A stretch of DNA of 12,121 bases from an uncultured Collinsella sp. (GCA_900551205.1 URUW01000039.1:1-12121), one strand, 5' to 3'; shown: positions 1-6,556, numbered from the stretch's first letter. A program made the numbers and translations. Notes: a model not told the origin generated them from the letters alone.

Positions 1-987
1 CAGGTGCCCGCATCCGTCTACATATTGTGCTGTGCCGCTGGCATCGAGCCGGCGTATGTCGGCGCGCTCGCTTGCATAGCCCACAAAGAGCGAGATGCTG
101 TCGCACACCACGTGCTTGTCGATCAAATCCAGCACGGCGGCATCGACCATTTCGCGCAAGACGGTGTAGGCCTGCTCGTAGGCATAGCCCTTCGAGAGCA
201 CCTGCCCCGTGGTGGTCGAAGTCGCTTGCGGGCGATAGGCTTGGATATCGGCGATGGTTGTCGGCTCGCGCCCGAAGGCGTGGTCGATAAGATACTCGGC
301 ATTGACGCCGAGCTCGTCGTAGAGCAGGTTTTCGTCGAGCGCCGCGACCCCCATCAGGTCGTAGACACCATACTTTTCGAGTCGGGCTGCCACACCGGGG
401 CCGATACCCCAGATATCGGTGATGGGACGATGGGGCCAGATCTCCTTGCGAAAAGTTTCGTCGTCGAGTATGCCGATGCGGCTGGGTACGTGCTTGGCGG
501 TAATATCGAGCGCTACCTTAGCCTGGAATAGGTTGGGACCGATGCCGACGGTGGCCGTGATGCCGGTGCGCGCGAGGACCTCGTCGCGCAACATGCAGGC
601 GAACCCTTCGGCATCGGTGTGGTAGTCTAGATAGGGCGTCACGTCGATAAAGCACTCGTCGATTGAATAGACGTGAATGTCTTGCGGGCTCACGTATTCC
701 AGATAGATGCCGTAGATTTTCGCCGACACCTCCATGTAGTGCTGCATGCGCGGTATGGCCTTGATGTAGTCGATGCCGTCGGGAATCTCGAACAGACGGC
801 AGCGGTTGTGTATCCCGAGGTCTTTCATGGCCTGCGTGATGGCGAGGCAGATGGTCGTGCGTCCGCGCGATTCGTCGGCAACGACCAGGCACGTGGTGAG
901 TGGGTCGAGCCCGCGGTCGACACACTCGACGCTGGCGTAAAACGTCTTAAGGTCGATGCAGATATAGGTATGCTGCTCGTGCCCCAC
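1..987 (-). CDS. Y-family DNA polymerase (DinB/UmuC type), 3' end outside window
   Basis: Translesion DNA polymerase that copies damaged templates with low fidelity. The visible 329 residues start with the family's first catalytic block, YICIDLKTFYASVEC (Asp12, with the FYASVE steric-gate region at 16-21). The second block is YSIDECFIDVT with Asp110-Glu111. These supply the metal-binding carboxylates of the palm. Further on, TATVGIGPNLFQAKVALDIT and ITDIWGIGPGVAARL (a helix-hairpin-helix-like thumb segment) also fit. The little-finger domain has begun by the left edge; family members usually run about 400-500 residues, so roughly a quarter or more is missing. The start is ambiguous: GTG at 987 is preceded by GGGAGG with a 4-nt gap and gives a normal N-terminus, while in-frame ATGs at 1008 and 999 lack a ribosome site. 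An in-frame stop lies at 1081-1083. Its promoter overlaps an SOS-type operator. It resembles the DinB-like/UvrX group more than classical Pol IV, but the exact subfamily is unresolved. Confidence 0.93.
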   Translation of the reverse strand, partial: MGHEQHTYICIDLKTFYASVECVDRGLDPLTTCLVVADESRGRTTICLAITQAMKDLGIHNRCRLFEIPDGIDYIKAIPRMQHYMEVSAKIYGIYLEYVSPQDIHVYSIDECFIDVTPYLDYHTDAEGFACMLRDEVLARTGITATVGIGPNLFQAKVALDITAKHVPSRIGILDDETFRKEIWPHRPITDIWGIGPGVAARLEKYGVYDLMGVAALDENLLYDELGVNAEYLIDHAFGREPTTIADIQAYRPQATSTTTGQVLSKGYAYEQAYTVLREMVDAAVLDLIDKHVVCDSISLFVGYASERADIRRLDASGTAQYVDGCGHL

Positions 988-1012
988 GCGTCCTCCCATC
1001 AAACACATGTTC

Positions 1013-1034
1013 TTATCGAATACCTGTTCGATAA
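1013..1034. promoter_or_regulatory. Putative LexA (SOS) operator
   Basis: Perfect 8-bp inverted repeat TTATCGAA-N6-TTCGATAA. Its core, CGAAT-ACCT-GTTCG at 1017-1030, matches the Gram-positive/actinobacterial LexA box CGAAC-N4-GTTCG at 9 of 10 defined bases. It overlaps the -10 hexamer of the polymerase promoter and the predicted transcription start, the expected place for a repressor. Y-family polymerases are classic SOS genes, so sequence and context agree. Binding itself is inferred. Confidence 0.7.
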
Positions 1035-1059
1035 TACCTGCTTGCGCGGACACCGTCAA
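1031..1059 (-). promoter_or_regulatory. Sigma-70-type promoter of the Y-family polymerase gene
   Basis: Read on the minus strand, TTGACG (1059-1054) is followed by a 17-nt spacer and TATTAT (1036-1031), matching the vegetative consensus in 5 of 6 bases at each hexamer with ideal spacing. Transcription would start near 1024, giving a leader of about 37 nt before the GTG at 987, or only about 16 nt before the ATG at 1008. The former leaves room for the GGGAGG ribosome site. Confidence 0.75.
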
Positions 1060-1060
1060 A

Positions 1061-1096
1061 ACCTGCCAAAAAGGGACTGGTTAGTTTTGGTGGGTA
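1061..1096. repeat. Dispersed repeat, diverged copy A with hairpin
   Basis: Positions 1070-1096 match 1758-1784 at 24 of 27 bases (AAAGGGAC.GGTTA.TTTTGGT.GGTA). In this copy, ACCTGCCAAAA at 1061-1071 can also pair with TTTTGGTGGGT at 1085-1095, giving an 11-bp stem with two G-U pairs and a 13-nt loop. It lies just upstream of the -35 of the polymerase promoter. No open reading frame is associated with it; it resembles a REP-like or miniature palindromic element. Confidence 0.6.
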
Positions 1097-1171
1097 TGGT
1101 CGTGCGGCTGCATCGGGTTTTAACGCAGCTCTAAAGAGTGCGAAACAGCTCGGAAAACCTCGCTTTGTAGC

Positions 1172-1747
1172 ATGAGCCTAACGATTGATACCGCCTGTAC
1201 GCACGGAAGGGTTGTGGGAAAGATGGTCAATTATGGGTTTGGTATGCCGACGCGCCTTGTTGCGGATGGAGACGTGGCTCGCTGGTGCGGACGATTGGTA
1301 GCTCACTACGGTGGTACCAAGGCGCTGGTCGTGCTGGGCGGTGACAAGCATACGCGCGATGAGCTTGTCTCGGCGGCACTCGGCTCGCTTGATCGAGCTC
1401 TGCTCGAGCGCGTGCTTTTCCGCTGCGGCTCGGTTGAGGGCGACGGGGGAAACGAGCTGATAGACGAAGCCGGGGCCCTGGCGACCGACGAAGGCGTGGA
1501 CTTTGTCCTGGCGATCGGCGATGCCGATACCGCCGGCTTTGCGCGCGAACTCACGCGTCGCATGGCGGCGCTCGATGCCGGCGAAGACGGTTTTGTCCCT
1601 TATGGATGTATTGTCTCGGAGGGCAAGGTGCCTGCCGTCGCGGGAGCCGGCGAGGTTCCCGTTTTTGCCATTATCGCTCCCGAACTGCTTGAGGGCATTG
1701 GGTCTCCTCTACGCGAGTTGCTCGGCAGCGTGTGCGCCGCGGCCTAA
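1172..1747 (+). CDS. Truncated iron-type alcohol/glycerol dehydrogenase-like protein (N-terminal domain only)
   Basis: The 191-residue product resembles the N-terminal nucleotide-binding half of group III (iron-containing) alcohol dehydrogenases. NYGFGMPTRLVADGD corresponds to the family's N-terminal strand; then come KALVVLGGDKHTRDEL, a VLFRCGSVEGDGGNELIDEA segment, and GVDFVLAIGDADTAGFARE where the family normally has an AxGGGSxxDxAK dinucleotide loop. It then ends near the point where the metal-binding helical domain should begin, so it is about half the usual 380-400 residues. No iron-ligand histidines are present. ATG 1172 has no ribosome site. ATG 1223, preceded by GGAAGG at 1205-1210 with a long 12-nt gap, gives a more family-like N-terminus and may be the real start. 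It may be a decayed remnant or a stand-alone binding domain; the intact 575-base frame argues against recent decay. No catalytic function can be assigned. Confidence 0.7.
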   Translation: MSLTIDTACTHGRVVGKMVNYGFGMPTRLVADGDVARWCGRLVAHYGGTKALVVLGGDKHTRDELVSAALGSLDRALLERVLFRCGSVEGDGGNELIDEAGALATDEGVDFVLAIGDADTAGFARELTRRMAALDAGEDGFVPYGCIVSEGKVPAVAGAGEVPVFAIIAPELLEGIGSPLRELLGSVCAAA

Positions 1748-1757
1748 TGTCCGCCAT

Positions 1758-1821
1758 AAAGGGACAGGTTAATTTTGGTAGGTAAAGCGTTTGACCTGCC
1801 AAAATTAACCTGTCCCTTTTT
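1758..1821 (+). terminator. Long hairpin repeat, copy B, likely terminator
   Basis: Left arm 1758-1783 and right arm 1794-1819 form a 26-bp stem with a single G-U pair around a 10-nt loop, followed by a short T run to 1821. It begins 10 nt after the stop codon of the dehydrogenase-like gene, so it probably terminates that transcript. The stem is much longer than an ordinary terminator. Its left arm is the same sequence as repeat copy A (24 of 27 bases), so it is also a dispersed repeat. Confidence 0.75.
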
Positions 1822-1946
1822 GGTCGGTTGCCGCTTAGGGGCGGATTGGCAACGCTCGCTGATTATGGTCTTGACCTGCGCTAGAATAGTGGCATCTGAA
1901 TGTCCGGGCGCATGGAGGCGTGCGCCCGTATGCTGAGGAGGACTCT

Positions 1947-3641
1947 ATGGCAACTGTTGCCGCACCTATCGATGCTACGTCGACTGCCGCTTGGAAGGCG
2001 CTCGAGGCTCATCAGGAGAAGCTCGAGGCCGAGGGTATCGACCTCAAGGCCTGGTTCGCCGCCGATGCCGAGCGCGTGAACAAGCTGAGCTTTGACGCCG
2101 GTGACCTGCATTTCGACCTGTCCAAGAACCTGGTGACCGATGAGACCGTCAAGCTGCTGTGCGATCTTGCCCGCGAGGTAAAGCTCGAGGAGCGCCGCGA
2201 CGCCATGTTCTCCGGCGAGCACATCAACACCACCGAGGACCGCGCCGTCCTGCACACCGCGCTGCGCCGCCCGGCAAGCGAGAAGGGCCAGCTCATCGTC
2301 GACGGCCAGGACGTCGTCGCCGACGTGCACGAGGTTCTCGACCGCATGTATGCCTTCGCCGAGCGCGTGCGCTCCGGTGAGTGGAAGGGTGTTACCGGCA
2401 AGAGGATCGAGCATCTGGTGTCCATCGGCATCGGCGGCTCCGATCTGGGCCCGGTCATGGCCTACGAGGCCCTGCGTCCCTATGCCGACGCCGGTATCGA
2501 CTGCCGCTATATCTCCAATATCGACCCCAACGACCAGGCAGAGAAGCTCCGCGGCCTGGATCCCGAGACCACGCTCGTGATCATCGTCTCCAAGACCTTC
2601 ACCACGCTCGAGACCCTCACCAACGCCCGCGAGGTCAAGACTTGGATGCTCGAGCAGCTCAAGGCTCAGGGCGCCATCGACGGCTCCGATGAGCAGAACG
2701 CCGAGGCCGTGGCAAAGCACTTCGTCGCCGTTTCCACCGCACTCGAGAAGGTTGAGGCCTTCGGTATCGACCCCGCCAATGCCTTCGGCTTCTGGAACTG
2801 GGTCGGCGGCCGCTATTCTGTCGACTCCGCCGTGGGCCTGTCGCTGATCGTCGTGCTCGGTCCCGAGCGCTTCCAGCAGTTCCTCGAGGGCTTCCACGCC
2901 ATCGACGAGTACTTCTGCAACACGCCGCTCGAGAACAATGCCGTCGCGCTGATGGGCCTGCTCAACGTCTGGTACGTCAACTTCTTCGGTTCCAAGAGCC
3001 ACGCCGTGCTGCCGTACTGCCAGTACCTGCACCGTTTCCCGGCCTACCTGCAGCAGCTCACCATGGAGTCCAACGGCAAGCATGTCCGCTGGGACGGCAG
3101 CGCCGTGACCTCCGACACCGGCGAGATCTTCTGGGGCGAGCCCGGCACCAACGGCCAGCATGCCTTCTACCAGCTGCTGCACCAGGGCACCGTGGTGGTT
3201 CCGGCCGACTTCATCGCCTTCGCCAACACCGCCAACCCTGCAACCGACAACGGCCAGGACGTGCACGAGCTGTTCCTCGGCAACTTCCTGGCCCAGACCA
3301 AGGCGCTCGCCTTTGGCAAGACGGCCGATGAGGTGCGCGCCGAGGGCACGCCCGAGCAGATCGTCCCGGCTCGCTGCTTTGAGGGCAACCGTCCGACGAC
3401 CTCGATCTTCGGCGACACACTGACCCCGTTCGCGCTCGGCGAGCTCATCGCCCTGTACGAGCACATCACGTTTGTCGAGGGCACGGTCTGGGGCATCGAC
3501 TCCTACGACCAGTGGGGCGTCGAGCTTGGCAAGCAGCTTGCCAAGCAGATCACCCCGGCCTTCCACGACGACGCCGCCAAGGCCGAACAGGACGCTTCGA
3601 CCCAGGCGCTCATCGAGTTCTACCGAGCTCACCGCAAGTAG
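1947..3641 (+). CDS. pgi: Glucose-6-phosphate isomerase
   Basis: Interconverts glucose 6-phosphate and fructose 6-phosphate in the cytoplasm (glycolysis and gluconeogenesis). The 564-residue protein is standard for the long bacterial/eukaryotic type. Visible family landmarks are [11 protein letters not shown] (159-169), the phosphate-binding SKTFTTLET (Ser215, Lys216), signature WNWVGGRYS (283-291), the catalytic base in MESNGKHV (Glu374), the ring-opening histidine in [10 protein letters not shown] (His405), and signature [11 protein letters not shown] ending at Lys529. The start is ATG 1947, with GAGGAGG at 1935-1941 and 5-nt spacing; the frame is open further upstream to 1920, but that part lacks a ribosome site and family similarity. 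Codon use is very strongly biased to C-ending and AAG/GAG codons, suggesting high expression. It appears monocistronic, bounded by hairpin terminators on both sides. It could process the glucose 6-phosphate produced by the deglycase operon downstream (inference). Confidence 0.98.
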   Translation: MATVAAPIDATSTAAWKALEAHQEKLEAEGIDLKAWFAADAERVNKLSFDAGDLHFDLSKNLVTDETVKLLCDLAREVKLEERRDAMFSGEHINTTEDRAVLHTALRRPASEKGQLIVDGQDVVADVHEVLDRMYAFAERVRSGEWKGVTGKRIEHLVSIGIGGSDLGPVMAYEALRPYADAGIDCRYISNIDPNDQAEKLRGLDPETTLVIIVSKTFTTLETLTNAREVKTWMLEQLKAQGAIDGSDEQNAEAVAKHFVAVSTALEKVEAFGIDPANAFGFWNWVGGRYSVDSAVGLSLIVVLGPERFQQFLEGFHAIDEYFCNTPLENNAVALMGLLNVWYVNFFGSKSHAVLPYCQYLHRFPAYLQQLTMESNGKHVRWDGSAVTSDTGEIFWGEPGTNGQHAFYQLLHQGTVVVPADFIAFANTANPATDNGQDVHELFLGNFLAQTKALAFGKTADEVRAEGTPEQIVPARCFEGNRPTTSIFGDTLTPFALGELIALYEHITFVEGTVWGIDSYDQWGVELGKQLAKQITPAFHDDAAKAEQDASTQALIEFYRAHRK

Positions 3642-3672
3642 GATTCGCTGCGAAAACTAACGCATAGCCGAC

Positions 3673-3705
3673 AAGGGCCCGTATCCGTTGGGATGCGGGC
3701 CCTTT
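3673..3705 (+). terminator. Intrinsic terminator of pgi
   Basis: A 14-bp stem (3673-3686 with 3691-3704, one G-U pair) closes a 4-nt GTTG loop, with GGGCCC at the core of each arm. The T run is only three bases, followed by TGCTATTTGG. It lies 31 nt after the pgi stop codon. Confidence 0.85.
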
Positions 3706-3736
3706 GCTATTTGGATAGGATGGAATGTATCGGGAG

Positions 3737-3770
3737 GCGCCTCGACGGGCATCGCAATCGTCGAAGGCGC
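3737..3770. repeat. Imperfect inverted repeat in the pgi-HAD intergenic region
   Basis: GCGCCTCGACG at 3737-3747 pairs with CGTCGA-a-GGCGC at 3759-3770, giving 11 base pairs with one bulged A and an 11-nt loop. It is not followed by T residues, so it is unlikely to be a terminator. It lies about 110 nt before the start codon of the following HAD gene. It may be an operator or a leader RNA structure. No convincing promoter hexamers were found in the 237-nt gap around it. Confidence 0.4.
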
Positions 3771-3878
3771 GCCGTTCATGTTTGGGACAATATGACATTT
3801 TTCCCGTTGCAAACAACGCCGCCGTGGGTGTTCTGTATGATGGCTCAGAAAAGGTTGTTCAATGTCAGGGAGGCATAT

Positions 3879-4721
3879 ATGGCAATCAAAGCCATCGCAA
3901 TGGATATCGACGGTACGCTCACCAACGACCAAAAGGTCATCAGCCCGCGTACGCGCGAGAAACTGCTCGCGGCGCAGGAGTCGGGCATTAAGCTTATCTT
4001 GGCTTCGGGTCGTCCCGCATGGGGGCTGCATGCCTTGGCGCAGGAGCTCGACCTTCAGAACCATGATGGTCTGCTAGTTGCCTTTAATGGCGCGCACGTC
4101 GTCGATGCTCAGACCGACGAGGTGCTGTTCGATCAGGCTATGCCTGCCGACGAATTGCATCGCCTGATTGATCACCTGCGTAATTTTGACGTGATCCCCA
4201 TCATCTCGCTCGGTCGCGATTTGCACGTCGAGGACTCGTACCATTGCATGATCACGCTGCCTGACGGCTCGCAGAAAAACATCGTCAAATACGAGCGCGA
4301 TGCGTGCGACCTTAAGATTCGCGAGGTCGAGAGCCTGCATGAGGTCGTGGACACTTATCCCGTGGACAAGCTGCTGACGGCGGGCGATCCGGCCTACCTG
4401 CAGGCGCATTACGAGGAGATGTATGCGCCCTTTAAGCAGACGCTTTCGGGCATGTTTACGGCCGACTGGTACTTTGAGTACACGGCGCCCGGTATCGATA
4501 AGGCCCGTGCGCTCGAGGGTGCCCTGCCCAAGCTCGGCATCGATGCCAGCGAGGTCGTATCGTTTGGCGACGGCCAGAACGACAAGTCTATGATCGAGTG
4601 GGCTGGTACCGGCGTCGCCATGGGTAACGCTGTCGATGAAGTCAAGGCCGTGGCCCAGATGGTGACCGCCAACAACAACGAAGACGGTATCGCGGTAGCA
4701 CTTGACCAGCTGCTGGGTTAG
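3879..4721 (+). CDS. Cof-type HAD-IIB family hydrolase (sugar-phosphate phosphatase)
   Basis: Cytoplasmic phosphatase of the haloacid dehalogenase superfamily, 280 residues, typical of the Cof/YidA group that dephosphorylates sugar phosphates and similar small molecules. Motif I is AMDIDGTLT with nucleophile Asp9 and acid/base Asp11. Motif II is ILASGRP with Ser43. Motif III is GIDKARAL with Lys208. Motif IV is SFGDGQNDKSM with Asp231 and Asp235, followed by the family's VAMGNA block. The segment between motifs II and III (about 85-195) is the C2B cap that sets substrate specificity, which cannot be read from sequence. ATG 3879 is chosen because AGGGAGG (3867-3873) lies 5 nt upstream and the protein then starts directly at motif I; an upstream in-frame ATG at 3693 lies inside the pgi terminator. 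It ends in a terminator that separates it from the next HAD gene. Confidence 0.93.
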   Translation: MAIKAIAMDIDGTLTNDQKVISPRTREKLLAAQESGIKLILASGRPAWGLHALAQELDLQNHDGLLVAFNGAHVVDAQTDEVLFDQAMPADELHRLIDHLRNFDVIPIISLGRDLHVEDSYHCMITLPDGSQKNIVKYERDACDLKIREVESLHEVVDTYPVDKLLTAGDPAYLQAHYEEMYAPFKQTLSGMFTADWYFEYTAPGIDKARALEGALPKLGIDASEVVSFGDGQNDKSMIEWAGTGVAMGNAVDEVKAVAQMVTANNNEDGIAVALDQLLG

Positions 4722-4743
4722 AATCGCCGATAGTGCATGGTTC

Positions 4744-4769
4744 GGGCGTCCGCTTGCGGGCGCCCTTTT
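4744..4769 (+). terminator. Intrinsic terminator between the two HAD genes
   Basis: GGGCGTCCG (4744-4752) pairs with CGGGCGCCC (4757-4765), one G-U pair, around the loop CTTG, followed by TTTT. It lies 22 nt after the upstream stop codon, and the T run ends only 3 nt before the ribosome binding site of the next gene. That gene must therefore rely on readthrough or on a promoter overlapping the end of the first HAD gene. Confidence 0.85.
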
Positions 4770-4784
4770 GTTAGGGAGGGTGCC

Positions 4785-5444
4785 GTGTCCGCATTTCCGT
4801 TCGACGCCGTTATCTTTGACATGGACGGCGTCATTGTCGATACCGAGTATTACTACCTGGGGGAGACTGCCGCGTTTGCCAAGGAGCTTGGGTTGAATCT
4901 GACCCAAGAGGAGTTGAACGGGCAGGTTGGTACCTCACATCAGTTCTTCCTGCATATGCTGGTCGATTGGTTTGAGCGCGCCGGTAAAGGGCACTTCACT
5001 GGCGAGGAGGCATTGGCCCGTTGGGACGAGTGGGCGCATAAGCGTCCGCGTGACTACCAGGCTTTGATTAACCCGGGCGCTGTGGATACGATTCGAGAGT
5101 TGCCGCGCCGCGGCGTTCGCGTGGCGCTGGCGAGCTCGTCTCCCATGGACAGCATCGAGGAAGTACTCGATGCATGTGGTCTGTCGGATGCCTTTGAGTA
5201 CGTGGTGAGCGGCGAGCAGTTTAAGGAGAGCAAGCCCGAGCCCGACATCTACCTGCATGCGCTGGACCTGTTGGGGCTGCCTGCGGTCCGTTGCTGCTGC
5301 GTTGAGGATTCGGTGCCTGGCATCACTGCCGGCAAGCGAGCGGGTCTGACGGTAATCGCCAAGCGCGAGGAGCGGTTTGGCTTTAGCCAGGATGCTGCGG
5401 ACAAGATCATCGACCAGCTGCCGGAACTGCTTGAGCTTTCTTAG
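4785..5444 (+). CDS. HAD superfamily IA hydrolase, beta-phosphoglucomutase-like
   Basis: The 219-residue protein carries subfamily IA motifs. Motif I is VIFDMDGVIVDTE with Asp12 and Asp14, the DGVIVDTE form typical of beta-phosphoglucomutase and related sugar-phosphate phosphatases. Motif II is VALASSSPMDSIEEVL. The motif III lysine is in ESKPEPDIYLHAL. Motif IV is CCVEDSVPGITAGKRAGL with the acidic ED pair. A helical C1 cap follows motif I (about 22-95). Family members are either phosphomutases or phosphatases, and the sequence alone does not decide between them. The start is GTG 4785: AGGGAGG at 4773-4779 lies 5 nt upstream. An ATG at 4737 in the same frame falls before the terminator hairpin and would have the hairpin inside the coding region, so it is rejected. 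Confidence 0.9.
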   Translation: MSAFPFDAVIFDMDGVIVDTEYYYLGETAAFAKELGLNLTQEELNGQVGTSHQFFLHMLVDWFERAGKGHFTGEEALARWDEWAHKRPRDYQALINPGAVDTIRELPRRGVRVALASSSPMDSIEEVLDACGLSDAFEYVVSGEQFKESKPEPDIYLHALDLLGLPAVRCCCVEDSVPGITAGKRAGLTVIAKREERFGFSQDAADKIIDQLPELLELS

Positions 5445-5446
5445 GA

Positions 5447-5467
5447 GCGCGGTAGTTGCGCGTTTTT
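5447..5467 (+). terminator. Weak candidate terminator after the second HAD gene
   Basis: A short GCGC (5447-5450) / GCGC (5458-5461) stem with a 7-nt loop is followed by G and five T residues. The stem has only four or five pairs, so efficiency would be low. Its position 3 nt after the stop codon and its T run are the reasons to list it. Confidence 0.4.
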
Positions 5468-5517
5468 CGGGTCTGATGAGTAAATAGCCGACATTTTGGT
5501 GCGACACCTAGCATACT

Positions 5518-5575
5518 TTAAGCTAATGCGGGCTTAAGGACTTGTTGAATGCCCCTAAGTCCGTTTTAGGCTTAA
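5518..5575. promoter_or_regulatory. Cluster of inverted repeats before the GntR gene, candidate autoregulatory operator
   Basis: TTAAGC (5518-5523) is inverted as GCTTAA at 5532-5537, and GCTTAA recurs at 5570-5575. Overlapping this, GGACTT (5538-5543) is inverted as AAGTCC at 5557-5562. The cluster fills the AT-richer stretch 20-77 nt before the regulator start, where a promoter and operator would be expected. I could not identify well-matched -35 and -10 hexamers, so the function is inferred from position and symmetry only. Confidence 0.35.
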
Positions 5576-5594
5576 TTGTGCTTGGAGAGGGTAT

Positions 5595-6338
5595 ATGCCA
5601 CCGACTGAAGGGCTAACTGACGGTAAAGCAGCGATACCGCTGTACCAACAGGTTATCGATATCATCAAAAACGAAATCAACTCCGGTGCCTACAAGGCAG
5701 GTGCGCGGATACCCAACGAATTCGAATTGGCTGAGAGCTATAAAGTTGGCCGCGTTACCGTGCGACGCGCTATTGAGGAGCTCGTCCAACAGGGCTATCT
5801 AACGAAGCGACAGGGGAAAGGCACGTTTGTCAATGCCCCCAAGCTCAAGCGCAAGATTCGCCAGAAGGATGACGTCCAGAGTTTTTCGGACGCATGCCGC
5901 GTTAACGGAATGGAACCGGGGGCGCGTGTCATTTCGAGAAAGATGCTGCCGGCGGATTCCACCGAAGCACAGTTCTTTGGTGTTCCCGTTGGAACTGACT
6001 TGATCTGCGTTGAGCGCGTGCGTACTGCCGATGGCGTCCCTGTCATGCTCGAGAACAACATATATGTTTACGAGGACAACGCCTATCTATCAACGGCACC
6101 TCTATCTAACCAATCCATTTTTGAGTTCGTGCGCAACCTGACGGGCCGCACGCCCGCGTTTACCGACCCATGCACGCTTGAGATCGCGTGTGCGTCGCCC
6201 GAGGTCGCTCGGTTGTTGGCAGTTCCCGTTGGCGAACCCTTGTTTTATATGGAAGCCTTCTTTTTCGATGAGCAGCGGCGGCCGTTTATCATCGGTCGTC
6301 AGCGGATCGTTGGGTCTCGCTACGTTTTTGACATCTAG
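5595..6338 (+). CDS. GntR/HutC-family transcriptional regulator, FrlR-like
   Basis: Ligand-responsive DNA-binding protein of 247 residues. Residues 14-80 form the GntR winged helix: IPLYQQVIDIIKNEI, then PNEFELAESYKVGRVTVRRA (second and recognition helices, about 41-59), then the wing GYLTKRQGKGTFV (67-79). Residues from about 95 to 245 are a UTRA effector domain, including LICVERVRTADGVPVMLENN and the closing GEPLFYMEAFFFDEQRRPFI. HutC-type UTRA domains typically bind sugar phosphates or amino-acid derivatives. ATG 5595 follows GGAGAGGG (5584-5591). The gene ends in its own terminator and sits directly upstream of the Amadori-type operon; E. coli frl is also controlled by a GntR/HutC protein (FrlR). 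It most likely represses that operon, with a phosphorylated fructosamine as a plausible inducer (inference). An activator role cannot be excluded. Confidence 0.92.
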   Translation: MPPTEGLTDGKAAIPLYQQVIDIIKNEINSGAYKAGARIPNEFELAESYKVGRVTVRRAIEELVQQGYLTKRQGKGTFVNAPKLKRKIRQKDDVQSFSDACRVNGMEPGARVISRKMLPADSTEAQFFGVPVGTDLICVERVRTADGVPVMLENNIYVYEDNAYLSTAPLSNQSIFEFVRNLTGRTPAFTDPCTLEIACASPEVARLLAVPVGEPLFYMEAFFFDEQRRPFIIGRQRIVGSRYVFDI

Positions 6339-6352
6339 GACATTGCGTATGA

Positions 6353-6384
6353 AAGCGCCCGGTGGATCATCTCACCGGGCGTTT
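6353..6384 (+). terminator. Intrinsic terminator of the GntR gene
   Basis: AAGCGCCCGGTG (6353-6364) pairs with CACCGGGCGTTT (6373-6384), 12 bp including one G-U pair, around an 8-nt loop and ending in TTT. It lies 14 nt after the regulator's stop codon and separates the regulator from the operon downstream. Confidence 0.85.
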
Positions 6385-6448
6385 CCATACCGTTCACGGC
6401 GCAAACGCAACCGTTCAACCGCGTTGCGGCAATCAGTTTGAAATTATC

Positions 6449-6477
6449 TTGATGGCGAGAAAAGCTGCTGGTAACCT
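6449..6477 (+). promoter_or_regulatory. Candidate promoter of the Amadori-type operon
   Basis: TTGATG (6449-6454), a 17-nt spacer and TAACCT (6472-6477) are the best-spaced sigma-70-like pair in the gap. The -35 matches in 4 of 6 bases, but the -10 is weak. TATAGA at 6477-6482 is an alternative -10. The predicted start would fall immediately before the palindrome at 6492-6514, consistent with repressor control. Confidence 0.45.
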
Positions 6478-6514
6478 ATAGAACGTCATAGAACGTTTGC
6501 CTTGTGCAAACGTT
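6477..6514. promoter_or_regulatory. Palindromic operator candidate upstream of the carrier gene
   Basis: AACGTTTGC (6492-6500), a 5-nt spacer and GCAAACGTT (6506-6514) form a perfect 9-bp inverted repeat. It is preceded by a tandem direct repeat ATAGAACGT at 6478-6486 and 6488-6496, so the second unit runs into the palindrome. The site lies 42 nt before the carrier's start codon, just downstream of the likely promoter. The adjacent GntR/HutC regulator is the obvious candidate ligand, though the CG-bearing half-sites also resemble LacI-type operators. As RNA it could also fold as a leader hairpin, but no T run follows, so it is unlikely to be a terminator. Confidence 0.65.
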
Positions 6515-6556
6515 GAAGCGAGATGCGATGCAGTCTCGAGTTCTTTGGAGGTATCT

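Noticed and set aside
4..531. 175-residue plus-strand open frame at the left edge
   Set aside because: Antisense shadow of the Y-family polymerase, which carries unmistakable motifs on the minus strand.
1871..1887. TTGACC and TAGAAT before pgi as a promoter
   Set aside because: The hexamers are only 5 nt apart, so they cannot act together as -35 and -10, and neither has a good partner at 16-18 nt.
1881..3632. 583-residue open frame on the minus strand, fully antisense to pgi
   Set aside because: It mirrors the strong third-position C/G bias of pgi, has low-complexity L/G/V/D-rich content and no ribosome site or family similarity. The sense strand has every catalytic motif of Pgi.
3693..3878. 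N-terminal extension of the Cof-type HAD protein from ATG 3693
   Set aside because: It starts inside the pgi terminator hairpin, lacks a ribosome site, and adds 62 non-homologous residues before motif I.
4074..4907. 277-residue minus-strand open frame antisense to the HAD genes
   Set aside because: It runs through the terminator between two genes with complete HAD motifs on the plus strand.
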